Below, piece after piece: positions 46,011-55,793 of a stretch of DNA of 64,000 nucleotides. The DNA is taken from NCBI RefSeq assembly GCF_002933295.1, contig NZ_PSSW01000002.1:248001-312000 (forward strand), read 5' to 3'. The stretch's first letter is position 1, and every line of letters starts with the position of its first letter. Position numbers and translations under genes: made by a program. This DNA is from Marinobacter flavimaris. Its GTDB lineage: Bacteria; Pseudomonadota; Gammaproteobacteria; Pseudomonadales; Oleiphilaceae. The notes beneath the pieces were generated by a model. The model did no database searches, was not told the DNA's origin, and saw nothing but the letters and a program-made list of their open reading frames with translations.

Positions 46011-46928
46011 GTGACTCCCAAATCCCTTTTGCGCCGCACAGCGGCATTGATAGCGTTCGTGATGTCCGGATCGGTAATGGCTGCTGATCCCGTGGTGGTG
46101 TCCTCCAAGATCGACACCGAGGGCTCGGTACTGGGGCAGATGGTGTTGCAGTCCCTGGAGGGGGCGGGTATTCCGGTTGAAAACAGACTGCAGTTGGGTG
46201 GCACCAGCATCGTCCGCAATGCGATCAAGGCCGGCGAAATCGATATCTACCCCGAGTACACCGGCAATGCTGCGTTCTTTCACGATCAGGCGGATCGGGA
46301 TATCTGGAAAGATGCGGATAAGGCCTACCAGGAGGCTGCTCGCCTGGATAAAGAGGCACATAACATTGTCTGGCTGGAACCCGCCGAAGCAAACAACACC
46401 TGGGCTATGAGCGTGCGGGGCGATTTGGCGCGGGAAAATAACCTGGCCACACTCGAAGATCATGCGAATTACATCAATGAGGGCGGTGCCTTCAAGTTTG
46501 CGGCCAGCGCCGAGTTTGTGGAATCCGCCAGTGCCTTGCCGGCGTTCCAGGAGGCCTATGGCTTCAAGCTGGAATCCGACCAGCTGTTGATTCTTTCCGG
46601 TGGCAACACGGCGGCGACATTGCGCGCGGCGGCCCTGAATAACAACGACGTAAACGGTGCGATGACCTACGGCACCGATGGCGGGCTGGATGCGCTGGAT
46701 CTGAAGGTAATGGAAGATACCGCAGGCGTTCAGCCGGTGTATCAGCCAGCGCCGATCGTGCGTGGCGAGGTGCTGGAAGCCTATCCGCAGATCCGGGAAG
46801 TGCTGACGCCGATCTTCGAATCGCTGGATCTCGAAACGCTGCAGCGCCTGAATGGCCAGGTGGCCGTGAACGGGGTACCGGCGGATACCGTCGCCCGGGA
46901 TTACCTGGATTCCCTGGCCCAGGACTGA
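46011..46928 (+). CDS. osmF: Osmoprotectant (glycine betaine / choline type) binding protein, OsmF-like
   Basis: About 305 residues, exported (LIAFVMSGSVMAAD). Mature sequence: VVVSSKIDTEGSVLGQMVLQ, LGGTSIVRNAIKAGEIDIYP then EYTGNAAFFH, the OpuAC type with the binding site near EYTG. GTG 46011 is favoured because AGAGGA sits at proper distance from it but directly abuts the ATG at 46005. The order of this and the next three genes equals osmF-yehY-yehX-yehW. Confidence 0.85.
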   Translation: MTPKSLLRRTAALIAFVMSGSVMAADPVVVSSKIDTEGSVLGQMVLQSLEGAGIPVENRLQLGGTSIVRNAIKAGEIDIYPEYTGNAAFFHDQADRDIWKDADKAYQEAARLDKEAHNIVWLEPAEANNTWAMSVRGDLARENNLATLEDHANYINEGGAFKFAASAEFVESASALPAFQEAYGFKLESDQLLILSGGNTAATLRAAALNNNDVNGAMTYGTDGGLDALDLKVMEDTAGVQPVYQPAPIVRGEVLEAYPQIREVLTPIFESLDLETLQRLNGQVAVNGVPADTVARDYLDSLAQD

Positions 46929-46931
46929 GGT

Positions 46932-48119
46932 TTGTCGATTTACAGCTCTGTTGCCTCGAACACCATGCCGAACCGTGTCCTGCCTGTGCTGGGGTGTCTT
47001 GCCCTGGCGCTGGTCTGGCTTTTGGACCTGGGCGTCATTCAACCCAACCGCATTGTTCCGGGTACCGGTCACGGCCTCATTTCGGCCGTTGGCGGGCCCT
47101 GGGCTGGCCTGGTGTCACTGGTTCTGGCTGGCTGCGTTCTGCTGTCTTTTCTGCCGTTGCGCCGGCGGTACCTGCCGCTTCTGGGCCTGGTAGGCCTCTC
47201 CCTGGCGCTGCTGCCCCTGTTGCTCGAGGTCTTTGCGGGCCGGCACCTGCCGGAAGACGCACCTTATGCGCGGTCGTCCATCGGAGCCGGTTTCTGGTGT
47301 TTGCTGTTTTTGCTGTCGCTGATGCTGATCGAAATCCTCGGGCGCCTCGGGAGCGGGCGAGGGCTGCAGCTGATGATACTGGCCGTCATCGTTGGCAGCT
47401 GGCTGTGGATCCTTCGAGGCGGTGGGCTGGAGAGTTTGTCGCTGGTTCGGGAATTCAACGCCCGCCCGGACAAGTTCGAGCAGGCCCTGTGGACTCATCT
47501 GGCACTGGCCTTTGGCGCGGTCGGCATCAGCGCCGGTCTGGCTTTTCTACTGGCCCTGAAGATGATTCGTAGTGTGGCCTGGCGCCGTCCCATCCTTGGC
47601 GCGGTCAGCTTTCTTCAGACTATTCCCAGCCTGGCGGTATTCGGGTTACTGATCGCACCGCTCAGTGCGCTGGCGGCCGCTTTTCCGGCACTGCAGGCCA
47701 TGGGGATTCGTGGCATTGGCTGGGCTCCGGCCTTGCTGGCTTTGGTGGCTTACAGTCTGTTGCCCATGGTGCGCAACACCTTCGTCGCGCTTACCGAGGT
47801 GCCGGAAAGCCTCGCCGATGCCGGGCGGGGTATGGGAATGAACGAGCGACAGCTGTTCTTCAAACTCAAGTTGCCACTGGCGCTTCCCGTGATTGTGGAA
47901 GGCGTGCGCATTACCACCATCCAGGCCATTGGCCTGACCGCGGTTGCCGCGCTCATTGGCGCCGGCGGTTTTGGCAGCTTTATCTTTCAGGGCCTGGGGC
48001 AGGCGGCGATGGATCTGGTATTGCTTGGTGCGCTGCCCACCATTGCACTCGCGCTGCTGGCGGATGCTCTGCTCACCATGCTGGCGGCCAGTCTCAAGCC
48101 GACACCGGCGACGGCCTGA
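46932..48119 (+). CDS. yehY: Osmoprotectant ABC transporter permease, YehY-like
   Basis: About 395 residues, with an N-terminal set of hydrophobic helices not found in ordinary OpuB permeases and a C-terminal BPD_transp_1 core (QTIPSLAVFGLLIAPLSALA, then LADAGRGMGMNERQLFFKL and the LTAVAALIGAGGFGSFIFQG block). The length and two-part build match E. coli YehY (385). TTG 46932, just after the osmF stop, would be a coupled start; ATG 46962 is an alternative. Confidence 0.85.
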   Translation: MSIYSSVASNTMPNRVLPVLGCLALALVWLLDLGVIQPNRIVPGTGHGLISAVGGPWAGLVSLVLAGCVLLSFLPLRRRYLPLLGLVGLSLALLPLLLEVFAGRHLPEDAPYARSSIGAGFWCLLFLLSLMLIEILGRLGSGRGLQLMILAVIVGSWLWILRGGGLESLSLVREFNARPDKFEQALWTHLALAFGAVGISAGLAFLLALKMIRSVAWRRPILGAVSFLQTIPSLAVFGLLIAPLSALAAAFPALQAMGIRGIGWAPALLALVAYSLLPMVRNTFVALTEVPESLADAGRGMGMNERQLFFKLKLPLALPVIVEGVRITTIQAIGLTAVAALIGAGGFGSFIFQGLGQAAMDLVLLGALPTIALALLADALLTMLAASLKPTPATA

Positions 48120-48139
48120 CAGGAGAGGGATAAGCCCGG

Positions 48140-49087
48140 ATGATTGAACTGAAAAACGTTACCCGCCGCTTTGGAGATGCCGTGGCGGTGGACCGGATAA
48201 ACCTCACGGTCGAAACCGGCGAAGTGTGCGTGCTGGTGGGCAGCTCAGGCTGCGGCAAGTCGACTACCCTGCGGATGATCAACCAGTTGCTGCCCCACAG
48301 TGAGGGCCAGATCCTGGTGGATGGTAACGATGTTACCGCCATGAACCCCGAGCAGCTGCGGTTGAACATGGGTTATGTGATTCAGGGCACGGGGCTGTTT
48401 CCACACTGGACGGTGGCCCGCAATATCGCCATGGTACCCCAGCTTCTGAAATGGCCACGGGAGCGGATCGACGAGCGCGTGCATGAGTTGCTGACGCTGC
48501 TGGATCTGGACCAGGCCACCCACGCCAACAAATATCCCCAGCAATTGTCCGGCGGGCAGGCTCAAAGGGTGGGCGTTGCCAGGGCGTTGGCTGCCAACCC
48601 CAATATTCTGCTGATGGACGAACCCTTCGGTGCGCTGGATGCCATCACGCGGGAGAACCTGCAGCTGGAGATGCTGCGTATCCAGAGTCAGCTGCGGAAA
48701 ACCACGGTCTTTGTAACCCACGATATTGACGAAGCCCTGAGGCTGGCGACCCGCATTGCCGTGATGGATCAGGGCCGGATTATCCAGCACGACACGCCGG
48801 AGAACATTCTCCGGCGACCCGCCTCCGTTTTTGTGGAGAATCTCGTGGGCAAGCAGGACCGAGGCCTGAAACTGATGAGCCTGCATACCGTGCGGGATCT
48901 GATGGAGGCTCCCCCTCAGCCCAGAGAGCCGGAACCCGGCGCCGACGGCCTCAAGGAAGACGACAGCCTGCGAGTGGCTCTTTCAATCATGCTCTGGCAG
49001 AACTGGAGCCAGGTGCCGGTGTTCAATGCCGATGGCCAGGAAACCGGAACCATCACCCGTGACCGCATTATCCAGGAAGGTGCCTGA
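48140..49087 (+). CDS. yehX: Osmoprotectant ABC transporter ATPase, YehX-like
   Basis: A 315-residue ABC ATPase. Walker A GSSGCGKST near residue 34, signature LSGGQAQRVGVARALA near 136, Walker B ILLMDEPFGALD near 155. The last 70 residues form a single CBS-type part (DDSLRVALSIMLWQNWSQVP and GTITRDRII), as in OpuCA-type regulators of osmotic gating. It overlaps the next gene by one base (TGATG). Confidence 0.9.
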   Translation: MIELKNVTRRFGDAVAVDRINLTVETGEVCVLVGSSGCGKSTTLRMINQLLPHSEGQILVDGNDVTAMNPEQLRLNMGYVIQGTGLFPHWTVARNIAMVPQLLKWPRERIDERVHELLTLLDLDQATHANKYPQQLSGGQAQRVGVARALAANPNILLMDEPFGALDAITRENLQLEMLRIQSQLRKTTVFVTHDIDEALRLATRIAVMDQGRIIQHDTPENILRRPASVFVENLVGKQDRGLKLMSLHTVRDLMEAPPQPREPEPGADGLKEDDSLRVALSIMLWQNWSQVPVFNADGQETGTITRDRIIQEGA

Positions 49088-49830
49088 TGCGGGTCTGGTT
49101 GCCGCCTGTGATGCTGACTGTGCTCCTCTGTGCCCTGAGCGCGGGCATGCCGGCTCTCGAACCGCTTTTCGAGTGGATGCAGCCCGATAAGCAGAATGTG
49201 ATCTACGAGCGGGAGAGCTTTCTCTTTCTGCTCCAGAACCATCTGATGCTGGTGGTGATTTCCGCCCTGGTTGGAACCGTCGCTGCGGTTGCCGGGGGAA
49301 TCTTCGCCACGCGCCCGGCTGGGCGGGACTTTCTGCCGCTGGTTAGCCAGATTGCCTCTATCGGCCAGACCTTCCCGCCGGTGGCGGTTCTTGCCCTGGC
49401 GGTGCCGGTTCTCGGGTTTGGTGAGGCGCCGATTCTGGTGGCGCTGATTCTGTATGGCTTGCTGCCCATTCTGCGCAATACCCTGGCCGGCTTGGAGGGT
49501 GTCGATGCCACAGTGAGGCAGGCGGCGCTCGGTATGGGCATGTCGCCTTTTCAGGTGCTGTTGCAGGTGGAGTTGCCGCTGGCGGGCAGGGTGATCCTGG
49601 CCGGTATCCGGACCTCGGTAACCATCAACATTGCAACGGCCGCCATTGGCTCAACCATCGGTGCCAGAACCCTGGGGGATCCGGTGATCGCCGGTCTCGT
49701 CAATGGCAACACAGCCTACGTGTTGCAGGGCGCGATTCTGATTGGCATGCTCGCGCTGACGGTGGACAGCCTGTTCGAGGCCGCTGAGCGGGTCTGGGAC
49801 CGCCGGTTTCTGCCCCAGACCGCAGGCTGA
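49087..49830 (+). CDS. yehW: Osmoprotectant ABC transporter permease, YehW-like
   Basis: A 247-residue permease of the OpuB type: LVGTVAAVAGGIFATRPAGR, SIGQTFPPVAVLALAVPVLG, the EAA loop TVRQAALGMGMSPFQVLLQV and INIATAAIGSTIGARTLGDP. Length matches E. coli YehW (243). Last gene of the four-gene importer. Confidence 0.88.
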   Translation: MRVWLPPVMLTVLLCALSAGMPALEPLFEWMQPDKQNVIYERESFLFLLQNHLMLVVISALVGTVAAVAGGIFATRPAGRDFLPLVSQIASIGQTFPPVAVLALAVPVLGFGEAPILVALILYGLLPILRNTLAGLEGVDATVRQAALGMGMSPFQVLLQVELPLAGRVILAGIRTSVTINIATAAIGSTIGARTLGDPVIAGLVNGNTAYVLQGAILIGMLALTVDSLFEAAERVWDRRFLPQTAG

Positions 49831-49916
49831 TCGCTGGCGCAGGCCATCCGCTGCTTTAAAAATCCTGCTTTGATGTCTAGTCTGACGAAGATGGACAGCG
49901 CAAGGAGCACAGCGGA

Positions 49917-51188
49917 ATGAAGTTTCCTTCGAGCACGTCATTTGCACTCCTCGGCGCAGCACTGATCGCGATCAGCTATGGTCTGGCGCGCTTTGCGTTC
50001 GGTCTGTTCGTCCCCCCGATCCGGGATGACCTGGGGCTGGCGCCGGATGTGATCGGTGTGATCGGTGCGCTGCCGCTGATCAGTTTCGTATTCGCTACCC
50101 TGGTGGCTCCGCTCTCGGCAAATCGTCTTGGTGCCCGCAATACCGCCATGGCATCCGGTATTTTTGGTGTTGTTGGCCTGGCGCTGATCAGCCAGGCCGT
50201 GGGGGCCGTCTCCCTCGGGGTGGGTGTTGTTCTCTGTGGTATCTGCACGGGCCTGATGATGCCGGCTCTCACAGCCGCCATGCAGGCGTTGGTGAGACGC
50301 TCGCTCCACGGCCGGGTAAGCTCGGTGATGAACGCGGGCACCAGTATCGGTGTCGTCGTTGCTGTGCCGACGATCCTGTTCCTCGCCGGGGCCTGGCGCT
50401 ATGCCTACGCGTCCTTTGCCGTGCTGGCGGTAATTGGCGTGATTGCCACCTGGTTCTTCATTCCGTCTGTATCCCGTGTTGTGCCCGCCAATGCTGCGCC
50501 GGCGCAGCCAATCAGTGCGGATCAATGGTGGCGACTGCTCAGGCTCTCGCTGTTCGCGTTCATGATGGGCTTTGTCTCCGCCGCCTACTGGATTTTCGCA
50601 CCCGATCTCGTGGTTAATCTGGGATCCATGCCATCCGATGCCACGGCATGGCTGTGGCTGGGGGTCGGTATTGCCGGCCTTGGCGGCGCGGTGGTGGCCG
50701 ATCTGGCTGACCGGAACAACCCACCGGTTACCCAGGCCCTGATGCTGATGACACTGGCCGCGAGCCTGGCGTTGTTGGCGGCCAGCCCCGACAACCTGAT
50801 GATTTCGGCGTTTTCAGCACTGGTGTTTGGTCTGGCCTACATGAGTCTGACCGGGCTGTACCTGATGACCGGCATTCGCCTGCTGCCGGGGCGGCTGTCC
50901 ATGGGCCCCGTACTGCCTTTCATGGCAGTATCACTGGGCCAGGCGGCTGGCTCGCCGATAGTCGGTATTCTTGTTGGCAAGGTGGGTTACGCCGATGCCT
51001 TTGCCATGTTCTGCGCCATCGGCATTATCGTGGCCATGTTGTCGCCGCTCTATCCAAGGCATCTGGAATACGAACCGGATGATGAGACCGAAGAGGATAC
51101 CGGTCTGCAGGCCGCCTACGACTATCAGCTGCAGAACGAGGAGGGCGAGCCCCTGTCGCCGGTCACCGGTAAGACCGAGAGCTATTAG
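49917..51188 (+). CDS. MFS transporter, YbfB/YjiJ-type
   Basis: A 423-residue MFS protein with about 12 helices. SYGLARFAFGLFVPPIRDDL near the N-terminus is the YbfB/YjiJ family signature; GTSIGVVVAVPTILFLAGAW and a later SLGQAAGSPIVGILVG follow. A C-terminal acidic cytoplasmic tail of about 35 residues (EPDDETEEDTG) is unusual. Substrate unknown. It follows the ABC importer by 86 bp and may or may not share its transcript. Confidence 0.83.
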   Translation: MKFPSSTSFALLGAALIAISYGLARFAFGLFVPPIRDDLGLAPDVIGVIGALPLISFVFATLVAPLSANRLGARNTAMASGIFGVVGLALISQAVGAVSLGVGVVLCGICTGLMMPALTAAMQALVRRSLHGRVSSVMNAGTSIGVVVAVPTILFLAGAWRYAYASFAVLAVIGVIATWFFIPSVSRVVPANAAPAQPISADQWWRLLRLSLFAFMMGFVSAAYWIFAPDLVVNLGSMPSDATAWLWLGVGIAGLGGAVVADLADRNNPPVTQALMLMTLAASLALLAASPDNLMISAFSALVFGLAYMSLTGLYLMTGIRLLPGRLSMGPVLPFMAVSLGQAAGSPIVGILVGKVGYADAFAMFCAIGIIVAMLSPLYPRHLEYEPDDETEEDTGLQAAYDYQLQNEEGEPLSPVTGKTESY

Positions 51189-51206
51189 GGCGGATAGCCG
51201 AGAGTG

Positions 51207-53192
51207 TTATTCCTCGGATGTATCTCTCGGCGCCGCCCAGCTTGTGTAGCCCAGGTCCATAACCCGGGCGACTTCCTCATCGGGTATCGCCGATAGATCG
51301 CCCAGTTCCAGCGGGTCATAGTGGAAGGCGTACAGTCGAGACGTGAATTCGGCCACGGGCAGGGAAGCTTCACCGCGAAACTCGCCATTGCCGTGGGTTG
51401 AGCAGGTAATGCCCTGGCCCCAGTTCTGGCCGCTGTCGTTGTTGGGGTTAAAAAAGTACACCCGCATCTCGTTCTTCGGGCTCAGGGCAACCCGCAGGAT
51501 ATTGATGGCGTGCCGGCCAACAAAGCGGGCGGCGCTGTCTGTTACAGCAATCCCTGCCGGCTGGGCGTGAATGACCGGTATGTTGCCGTTGTAGAAGGGG
51601 TGATAGCTCGCGTAGAAATGCCGGATAAATCCCTCGTAGTCCTTTACCTCGCCGGTTTTTACGTCGGCGACCACGCGGAAGCCGTGGCTGACCCACCAGC
51701 CGTAGAATTCCGGGTTGATCCAGCGATGGGCGTCGTCGTCCCGGGTCTCACAGCGGCGCCACATCTCACCGTAGAGGCGATCGAGATGAGGGATGAGCAC
51801 GAGCGATACCGGGTCCACATCCACTGGCGTTCCCTTAACCAGGCCCGGTTCCAGATCGCGGGAAGAAACCTCCTGGCCTTCAAAGCGGCTCAGCACTTCG
51901 TTGTCGCGTGCTGCCCAGGCCAGGACTTGCAACAGGTAATCCGCCTCGTTTGACGCCCACATGGAGAGGCCAATGGCAGACTGGCAGGTGGGGTTGTTGC
52001 CCTGACCAACGCCCAGCGGCTGGCCCAGCAGGTTGATAACCCCGGCCAGCAGGAATACCCGGGGTGGCCGGGCATCGCCGAACGCCTCTCTGAGAGCCTG
52101 ATCGGTTTCCGCAGAGGGCTTCAGTTTGATTTGCCGCCACAGTGCCTGGGCCACAGAGGGTGTAAACAGCGATCCGCGCTCCAGCATCATGGTCAGGCCA
52201 TAGACGGCCTGGCAGGTTTCCGGGTAGATGGCCTCGTCAATCAGGGCATGGACCAGATCGGTGTAACAGTAGAGATCGTCCAGCCCGGTCATGGTCAGCC
52301 CCAGTGTGTTGGGGATGAGATCGTCCTGGCCGCTGGCGCGCAGGAACCGGAGCATCACCGCGTGGTAGGGAGAGGCAAGGCCGGTGTCGAACATGCTGCG
52401 GGCAAAGTAGGTGGCTTCGGAGGAGAGCGCCACGTCGTCCATGTCTTTCAAACGCTGCTCGTAAACGGCAAGGCCGGGGTCCTCGGCGCTGGCAGGTGTG
52501 GGGGCAAAGAGGGCCTTCACCAGCCGCGTGGCATCGGCATTGCGTCCGGTTTTGATGTCGGGGTCGTAAAGGCATTTGGCGATCTGCCCGATCATTTCCC
52601 GAATACTGTCGACCTGCACCGGCCCCTGGTCCAGCAATCGCCAGACTTCCGCCACCAGGCTGTCCAATAGGCTTTCATAACCGAGGTGGGAGATCAGGTA
52701 CCGATAGAGTTCCTGAACGATGGTGCCAAGTTGCTTGGGTCTTTCACGATCGGCTTCGGTGAGCTGGCCAGACAGCAGGTCCAGGTTTAATGCCATCACC
52801 TGGGTGAGAAAGTGGCGTGCCTGCTCAGCAGAAATTCCGGGATGGAAGTATTTGCCACGGGTGACGGCCAGCATGCGCAGTTCGCTGATCGCCTCGACAA
52901 TGGTGGTAACTGCACCCGCCTCCCTCAGAGAGTGTTTGGCGAGCGCCGGTTGCAGCAGGGCTGGCCGGGCCCAGTCGCTGGTGCCGAAAATGCCAGCGGA
53001 TTCGAGCGACCTTACGCGCCGGTAGATGGCGTCGAAGCCGCCTGGCAGCGTCATTAGCATCCGTGTGCGCTCCAGGAGACTGAGACTGGAGGCTTTGGGG
53101 TCCGATTTGCGGGCGCGGGCAAATTCTGCCAGCGCCATGTCGAATTGCATCAATGCCGGCTTGAGCGCAGGATCTGCGTCTTGGCGCTCCAT
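51207..53192 (-). CDS. Large conserved protein of unknown function (661 residues)
   Basis: I do not recognise this protein. It has no signal peptide or membrane helix. The N-terminal 150 residues are helical and charged. Near residue 395 is GVGQGNNPTCQSAIGLSMWA, followed by LLQVLAWAARDNEVLSRFEG; further on are HRWINPEFYGWWVSHGFRVV, FYASYHPFYNGNIPVIHAQP and ITCSTHGNGEFRGEASLPVA. A conserved-looking Cys, His and Asp set with aromatic-rich loops suggests an enzyme, perhaps a cysteine-nucleophile hydrolase or transglutaminase-like fold; this is a guess. A DUF2959 lipoprotein gene is 21 bp upstream on the same strand, so they are probably co-transcribed. Confidence 0.7.
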   Translation of the reverse strand: MERQDADPALKPALMQFDMALAEFARARKSDPKASSLSLLERTRMLMTLPGGFDAIYRRVRSLESAGIFGTSDWARPALLQPALAKHSLREAGAVTTIVEAISELRMLAVTRGKYFHPGISAEQARHFLTQVMALNLDLLSGQLTEADRERPKQLGTIVQELYRYLISHLGYESLLDSLVAEVWRLLDQGPVQVDSIREMIGQIAKCLYDPDIKTGRNADATRLVKALFAPTPASAEDPGLAVYEQRLKDMDDVALSSEATYFARSMFDTGLASPYHAVMLRFLRASGQDDLIPNTLGLTMTGLDDLYCYTDLVHALIDEAIYPETCQAVYGLTMMLERGSLFTPSVAQALWRQIKLKPSAETDQALREAFGDARPPRVFLLAGVINLLGQPLGVGQGNNPTCQSAIGLSMWASNEADYLLQVLAWAARDNEVLSRFEGQEVSSRDLEPGLVKGTPVDVDPVSLVLIPHLDRLYGEMWRRCETRDDDAHRWINPEFYGWWVSHGFRVVADVKTGEVKDYEGFIRHFYASYHPFYNGNIPVIHAQPAGIAVTDSAARFVGRHAINILRVALSPKNEMRVYFFNPNNDSGQNWGQGITCSTHGNGEFRGEASLPVAEFTSRLYAFHYDPLELGDLSAIPDEEVARVMDLGYTSWAAPRDTSEE

Positions 53193-53213
53193 AGCGTTGG
53201 CTCCCTTGAGGTA

Positions 53214-53900
53214 TTACCCGCCCTGGCGAAAGCGTTGAATAAAGGCTTCAGACTCCGCGATTGACTGTTCCATATTGCGAATCAGGGAATCTACATCCTG
53301 ACGGATGCTGACCAGTTCGTTTTCCAGCGAACCGATCGCCTGGGCATTCAGATTATGCTTAAGGTACAGCACCTGATCCTCAAATGCCTGCAGCACCGGT
53401 TCCATTCTGTCCTCGGCGTCGTGCATCCGGCTGATCAGCTGGCCGTACTGAACGCGGGTCTCTTTCAGCTGCTGTTCGCTACTGCGGCGCAGTGATGCGC
53501 TCTCGTACAGGCTGAGTTCGTCTTCCCATTCATCGAACAGGTCCTCGGCGACTTCTTCTACCTTGTCGATCCGGTCTCTAACCTCTTCGGCACTCGCCAG
53601 GCTGTCTTCGTAGGCATCGCTGATTTCGGCATATTGTTCCTTTAGCTCGGTGTCAGGCGTGTCCACCACACTCTGGAAACGCTCAAGCGACGAACGGAAG
53701 GTTTCCTGGGCGTCGTTCTGGCTGTCCCGGGCATCTTCAACCCGATCCACCAGGATGTCCCGCTTTTCATACCCGAATTTTTCCATGGTTTTGTAGTACA
53801 CCGTGGAGCACCCGCCAAGGAGCACCGCGCTGAGCAATAGCACCCAGACACGTTGAAGGCTGATTTTTGTTTTCGAGTAGTCGGTTGCGGGGCTGGGCAT
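53214..53900 (-). CDS. DUF2959 lipoprotein
   Basis: A 228-residue protein with lipobox LLGGCSTVYY (Cys about 31) followed by KTMEKFGYEKRDILVDRVED, the start of DUF2959. The rest is one long acidic coiled coil (about residues 60-225). Function unknown; envelope coiled-coil lipoproteins of this family are common in marine gammaproteobacteria. First gene of a probable two-gene operon with the 661-residue protein. Confidence 0.85.
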   Translation of the reverse strand: MPSPATDYSKTKISLQRVWVLLLSAVLLGGCSTVYYKTMEKFGYEKRDILVDRVEDARDSQNDAQETFRSSLERFQSVVDTPDTELKEQYAEISDAYEDSLASAEEVRDRIDKVEEVAEDLFDEWEDELSLYESASLRRSSEQQLKETRVQYGQLISRMHDAEDRMEPVLQAFEDQVLYLKHNLNAQAIGSLENELVSIRQDVDSLIRNMEQSIAESEAFIQRFRQGG

Positions 53901-53999
53901 AGGGGCGTCTCCGGTTGCATGCTAATCACAGAAGTGAAGCATGGCGGTGGAGCGCTGACAAGCACGTATTCGGCCTTGATTTGCTGGAGCGGAAAACGA

Positions 54000-54025
54000 C
54001 AAACCCCGGCAAGTGCCGGGGTTTG
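54000..54025 (-). terminator. Terminator of the liu operon
   Basis: CAAACCCCGGCA / TGCCGGGGTTTG, a perfect 12-bp stem with a 2-base loop, 28 bp after the acyl-CoA ligase stop. The minus-strand sequence after it is TCGTTTTCC, a fair U-run. Confidence 0.82.
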
Positions 54026-54052
54026 TCCGTTCAACCAAAGCAGGGACCGTGG

Positions 54053-55741
54053 TTATTTCTTCAGTCCCATCTCCTCGATTGAAATCTCCCGCATCTTGAA
54101 TTTCTGGATCTTCCCGGTGACGGTCATCGGGAATTCGTCCACGAACTTGTAGTTCTTCGGGATCTTGAAGTGAGCGATCTTGCCCTTGCAGAAGGCCTGC
54201 AGGTCCTCGGCTGTGACTGGCGCCGCGTCTGGAGCCAGCTTCACCCAGGCAATCAGCTCTTCGCCGTACTTGTCATCGGGAATGCCGGTTACCTGCACTT
54301 CTTCGATGGCCGGGTGAGTGTAGAGGAACTCTTCGATTTCTTTCGGGTAGATGTTCTCGCCACCGCGGATGACCATATCCTTGATGCGGCCAACGATCTG
54401 GACATAGCCTTCTTCGTCCATGGTGGCCAGATCGCCGGTATGCATCCATCCGGCGCTGTCGATGGCTTCGCGGGTTTTCTCTTCGTTGTTCCAGTACTTC
54501 AGCATCACGCTGTAGCCACGGGTGCACAGCTCGCCGATCTCGCCACGCGGAACCACGTTGCCGGTGCCCGGATCAACGATCTTGGTTTCCAGGTGCGGCT
54601 GGGTGCGGCCCACGGTGGTGACCTGCTTCTCGAACGGATCCAGGGAGCTGGTCTGGGTGGAAACCGGGCTGGTTTCGGTCATTCCGTAGGCAATCTGAAC
54701 CTCTTTCATGTTCATCTTGCCGTTGACCTTCTTCATGACCTCTGCCGGGCAGATGGACCCCGCCATGATGCCGGTGCGCAGGCTGGAAAGGTCATAGGTC
54801 TCGAATTCCGGCTCGGTCAGTTCGGCAATGAACATGGTGGGCACGCCGTACAGGGCGGTGGCCTTTTCCTGGTGCACGGCCTGCAGAACCGACTTGGGCT
54901 CGAAGCCTTCGCCGGGATAAATCATGGTAGAACCGTGGGTGATACAGCCCAGGTTGCCCATGACCATGCCGAAGCAGTGGTACAGGGGCACCGGGATCAC
55001 CAGGCGGTCTTTCTCGGTCAGGATCTGGCTCTCGCCCACAAAGTACCCGTTGTTCAGGATGTTGTGGTGGGTGAGGGTAGCGCCTTTCGGGTTGCCGGTG
55101 GTGCCGGAGGTGAACTGGATGTTGATGGGGTCGTCAAACTGCAGTTCGCCCTGGCGTTTTACCAGATCGTCCTGGGACACGTCGCTTGAGAAGCCGAGGA
55201 ATTCCTTCCAGGTCCACATGCCGTCGTGCTTGTCTTCGTGCACGTTGATCACGGCCCGCAATTCCGGAACGTGGTCGGCCTTGAGCTTGCCGGGGGAGCT
55301 TCGCTTCAGCTCCGGGGCCAGCTCGTAGATCATCTCGCGGTAATTGGAAGCTTTGAAGCTGTCAGCCGTCACCAGGGTGGTTATACCAGCCAGGTTGAGG
55401 GCGTATTGCAGTTCGTGGACACCGTAAGCCGGGTTGATGTTCACCAGGATGGCACCGACTTTGGCGGTGGCGAACTGGGTAACGGTCCACTCGTAGCGGT
55501 TGGGGGACCAGATGCCCACGCGGTCGCCGCGTTTGACGCCAATGGCCATGAAGGCGCGGGCGGCTTCGTCGACTTTTTCAACAAACTCTTTGTAGGTCCA
55601 GCGAATGTCCTGGTGCAGGCACACCAGGGCTTCGTTGTCCGGGTATTTCTCGGCGGTGCGGTCGAGCATTTCACCGATGGTCATGCCCAGCAGGGGCACT
55701 TCCGCGGTTCCGCTGGTATAACTTGGTAGAGTCTTGCTCAT
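54053..55741 (-). CDS. Acyl-CoA synthetase (AMP-binding, FadD-like) of the liu operon
   Basis: A 562-residue adenylating enzyme. AMP-binding core: [20 protein letters not shown] near residue 205, [14 protein letters not shown] near 355, [20 protein letters not shown] near 420 and the hinge [21 protein letters not shown]-terminal Lys motif [15 protein letters not shown]. It joins a carboxylic acid to CoA. It is last in the liu operon, so isovalerate, acetoacetate or a terpene-derived acid are likely substrates. Confidence 0.87.
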   Translation of the reverse strand: MSKTLPSYTSGTAEVPLLGMTIGEMLDRTAEKYPDNEALVCLHQDIRWTYKEFVEKVDEAARAFMAIGVKRGDRVGIWSPNRYEWTVTQFATAKVGAILVNINPAYGVHELQYALNLAGITTLVTADSFKASNYREMIYELAPELKRSSPGKLKADHVPELRAVINVHEDKHDGMWTWKEFLGFSSDVSQDDLVKRQGELQFDDPINIQFTSGTTGNPKGATLTHHNILNNGYFVGESQILTEKDRLVIPVPLYHCFGMVMGNLGCITHGSTMIYPGEGFEPKSVLQAVHQEKATALYGVPTMFIAELTEPEFETYDLSSLRTGIMAGSICPAEVMKKVNGKMNMKEVQIAYGMTETSPVSTQTSSLDPFEKQVTTVGRTQPHLETKIVDPGTGNVVPRGEIGELCTRGYSVMLKYWNNEEKTREAIDSAGWMHTGDLATMDEEGYVQIVGRIKDMVIRGGENIYPKEIEEFLYTHPAIEEVQVTGIPDDKYGEELIAWVKLAPDAAPVTAEDLQAFCKGKIAHFKIPKNYKFVDEFPMTVTGKIQKFKMREISIEEMGLKK

Positions 55742-55793
55742 ATCTCTGCCTCCATTGTTTTTGTATTCGAGGGCGAGCAGGGTGGTTTACCTG

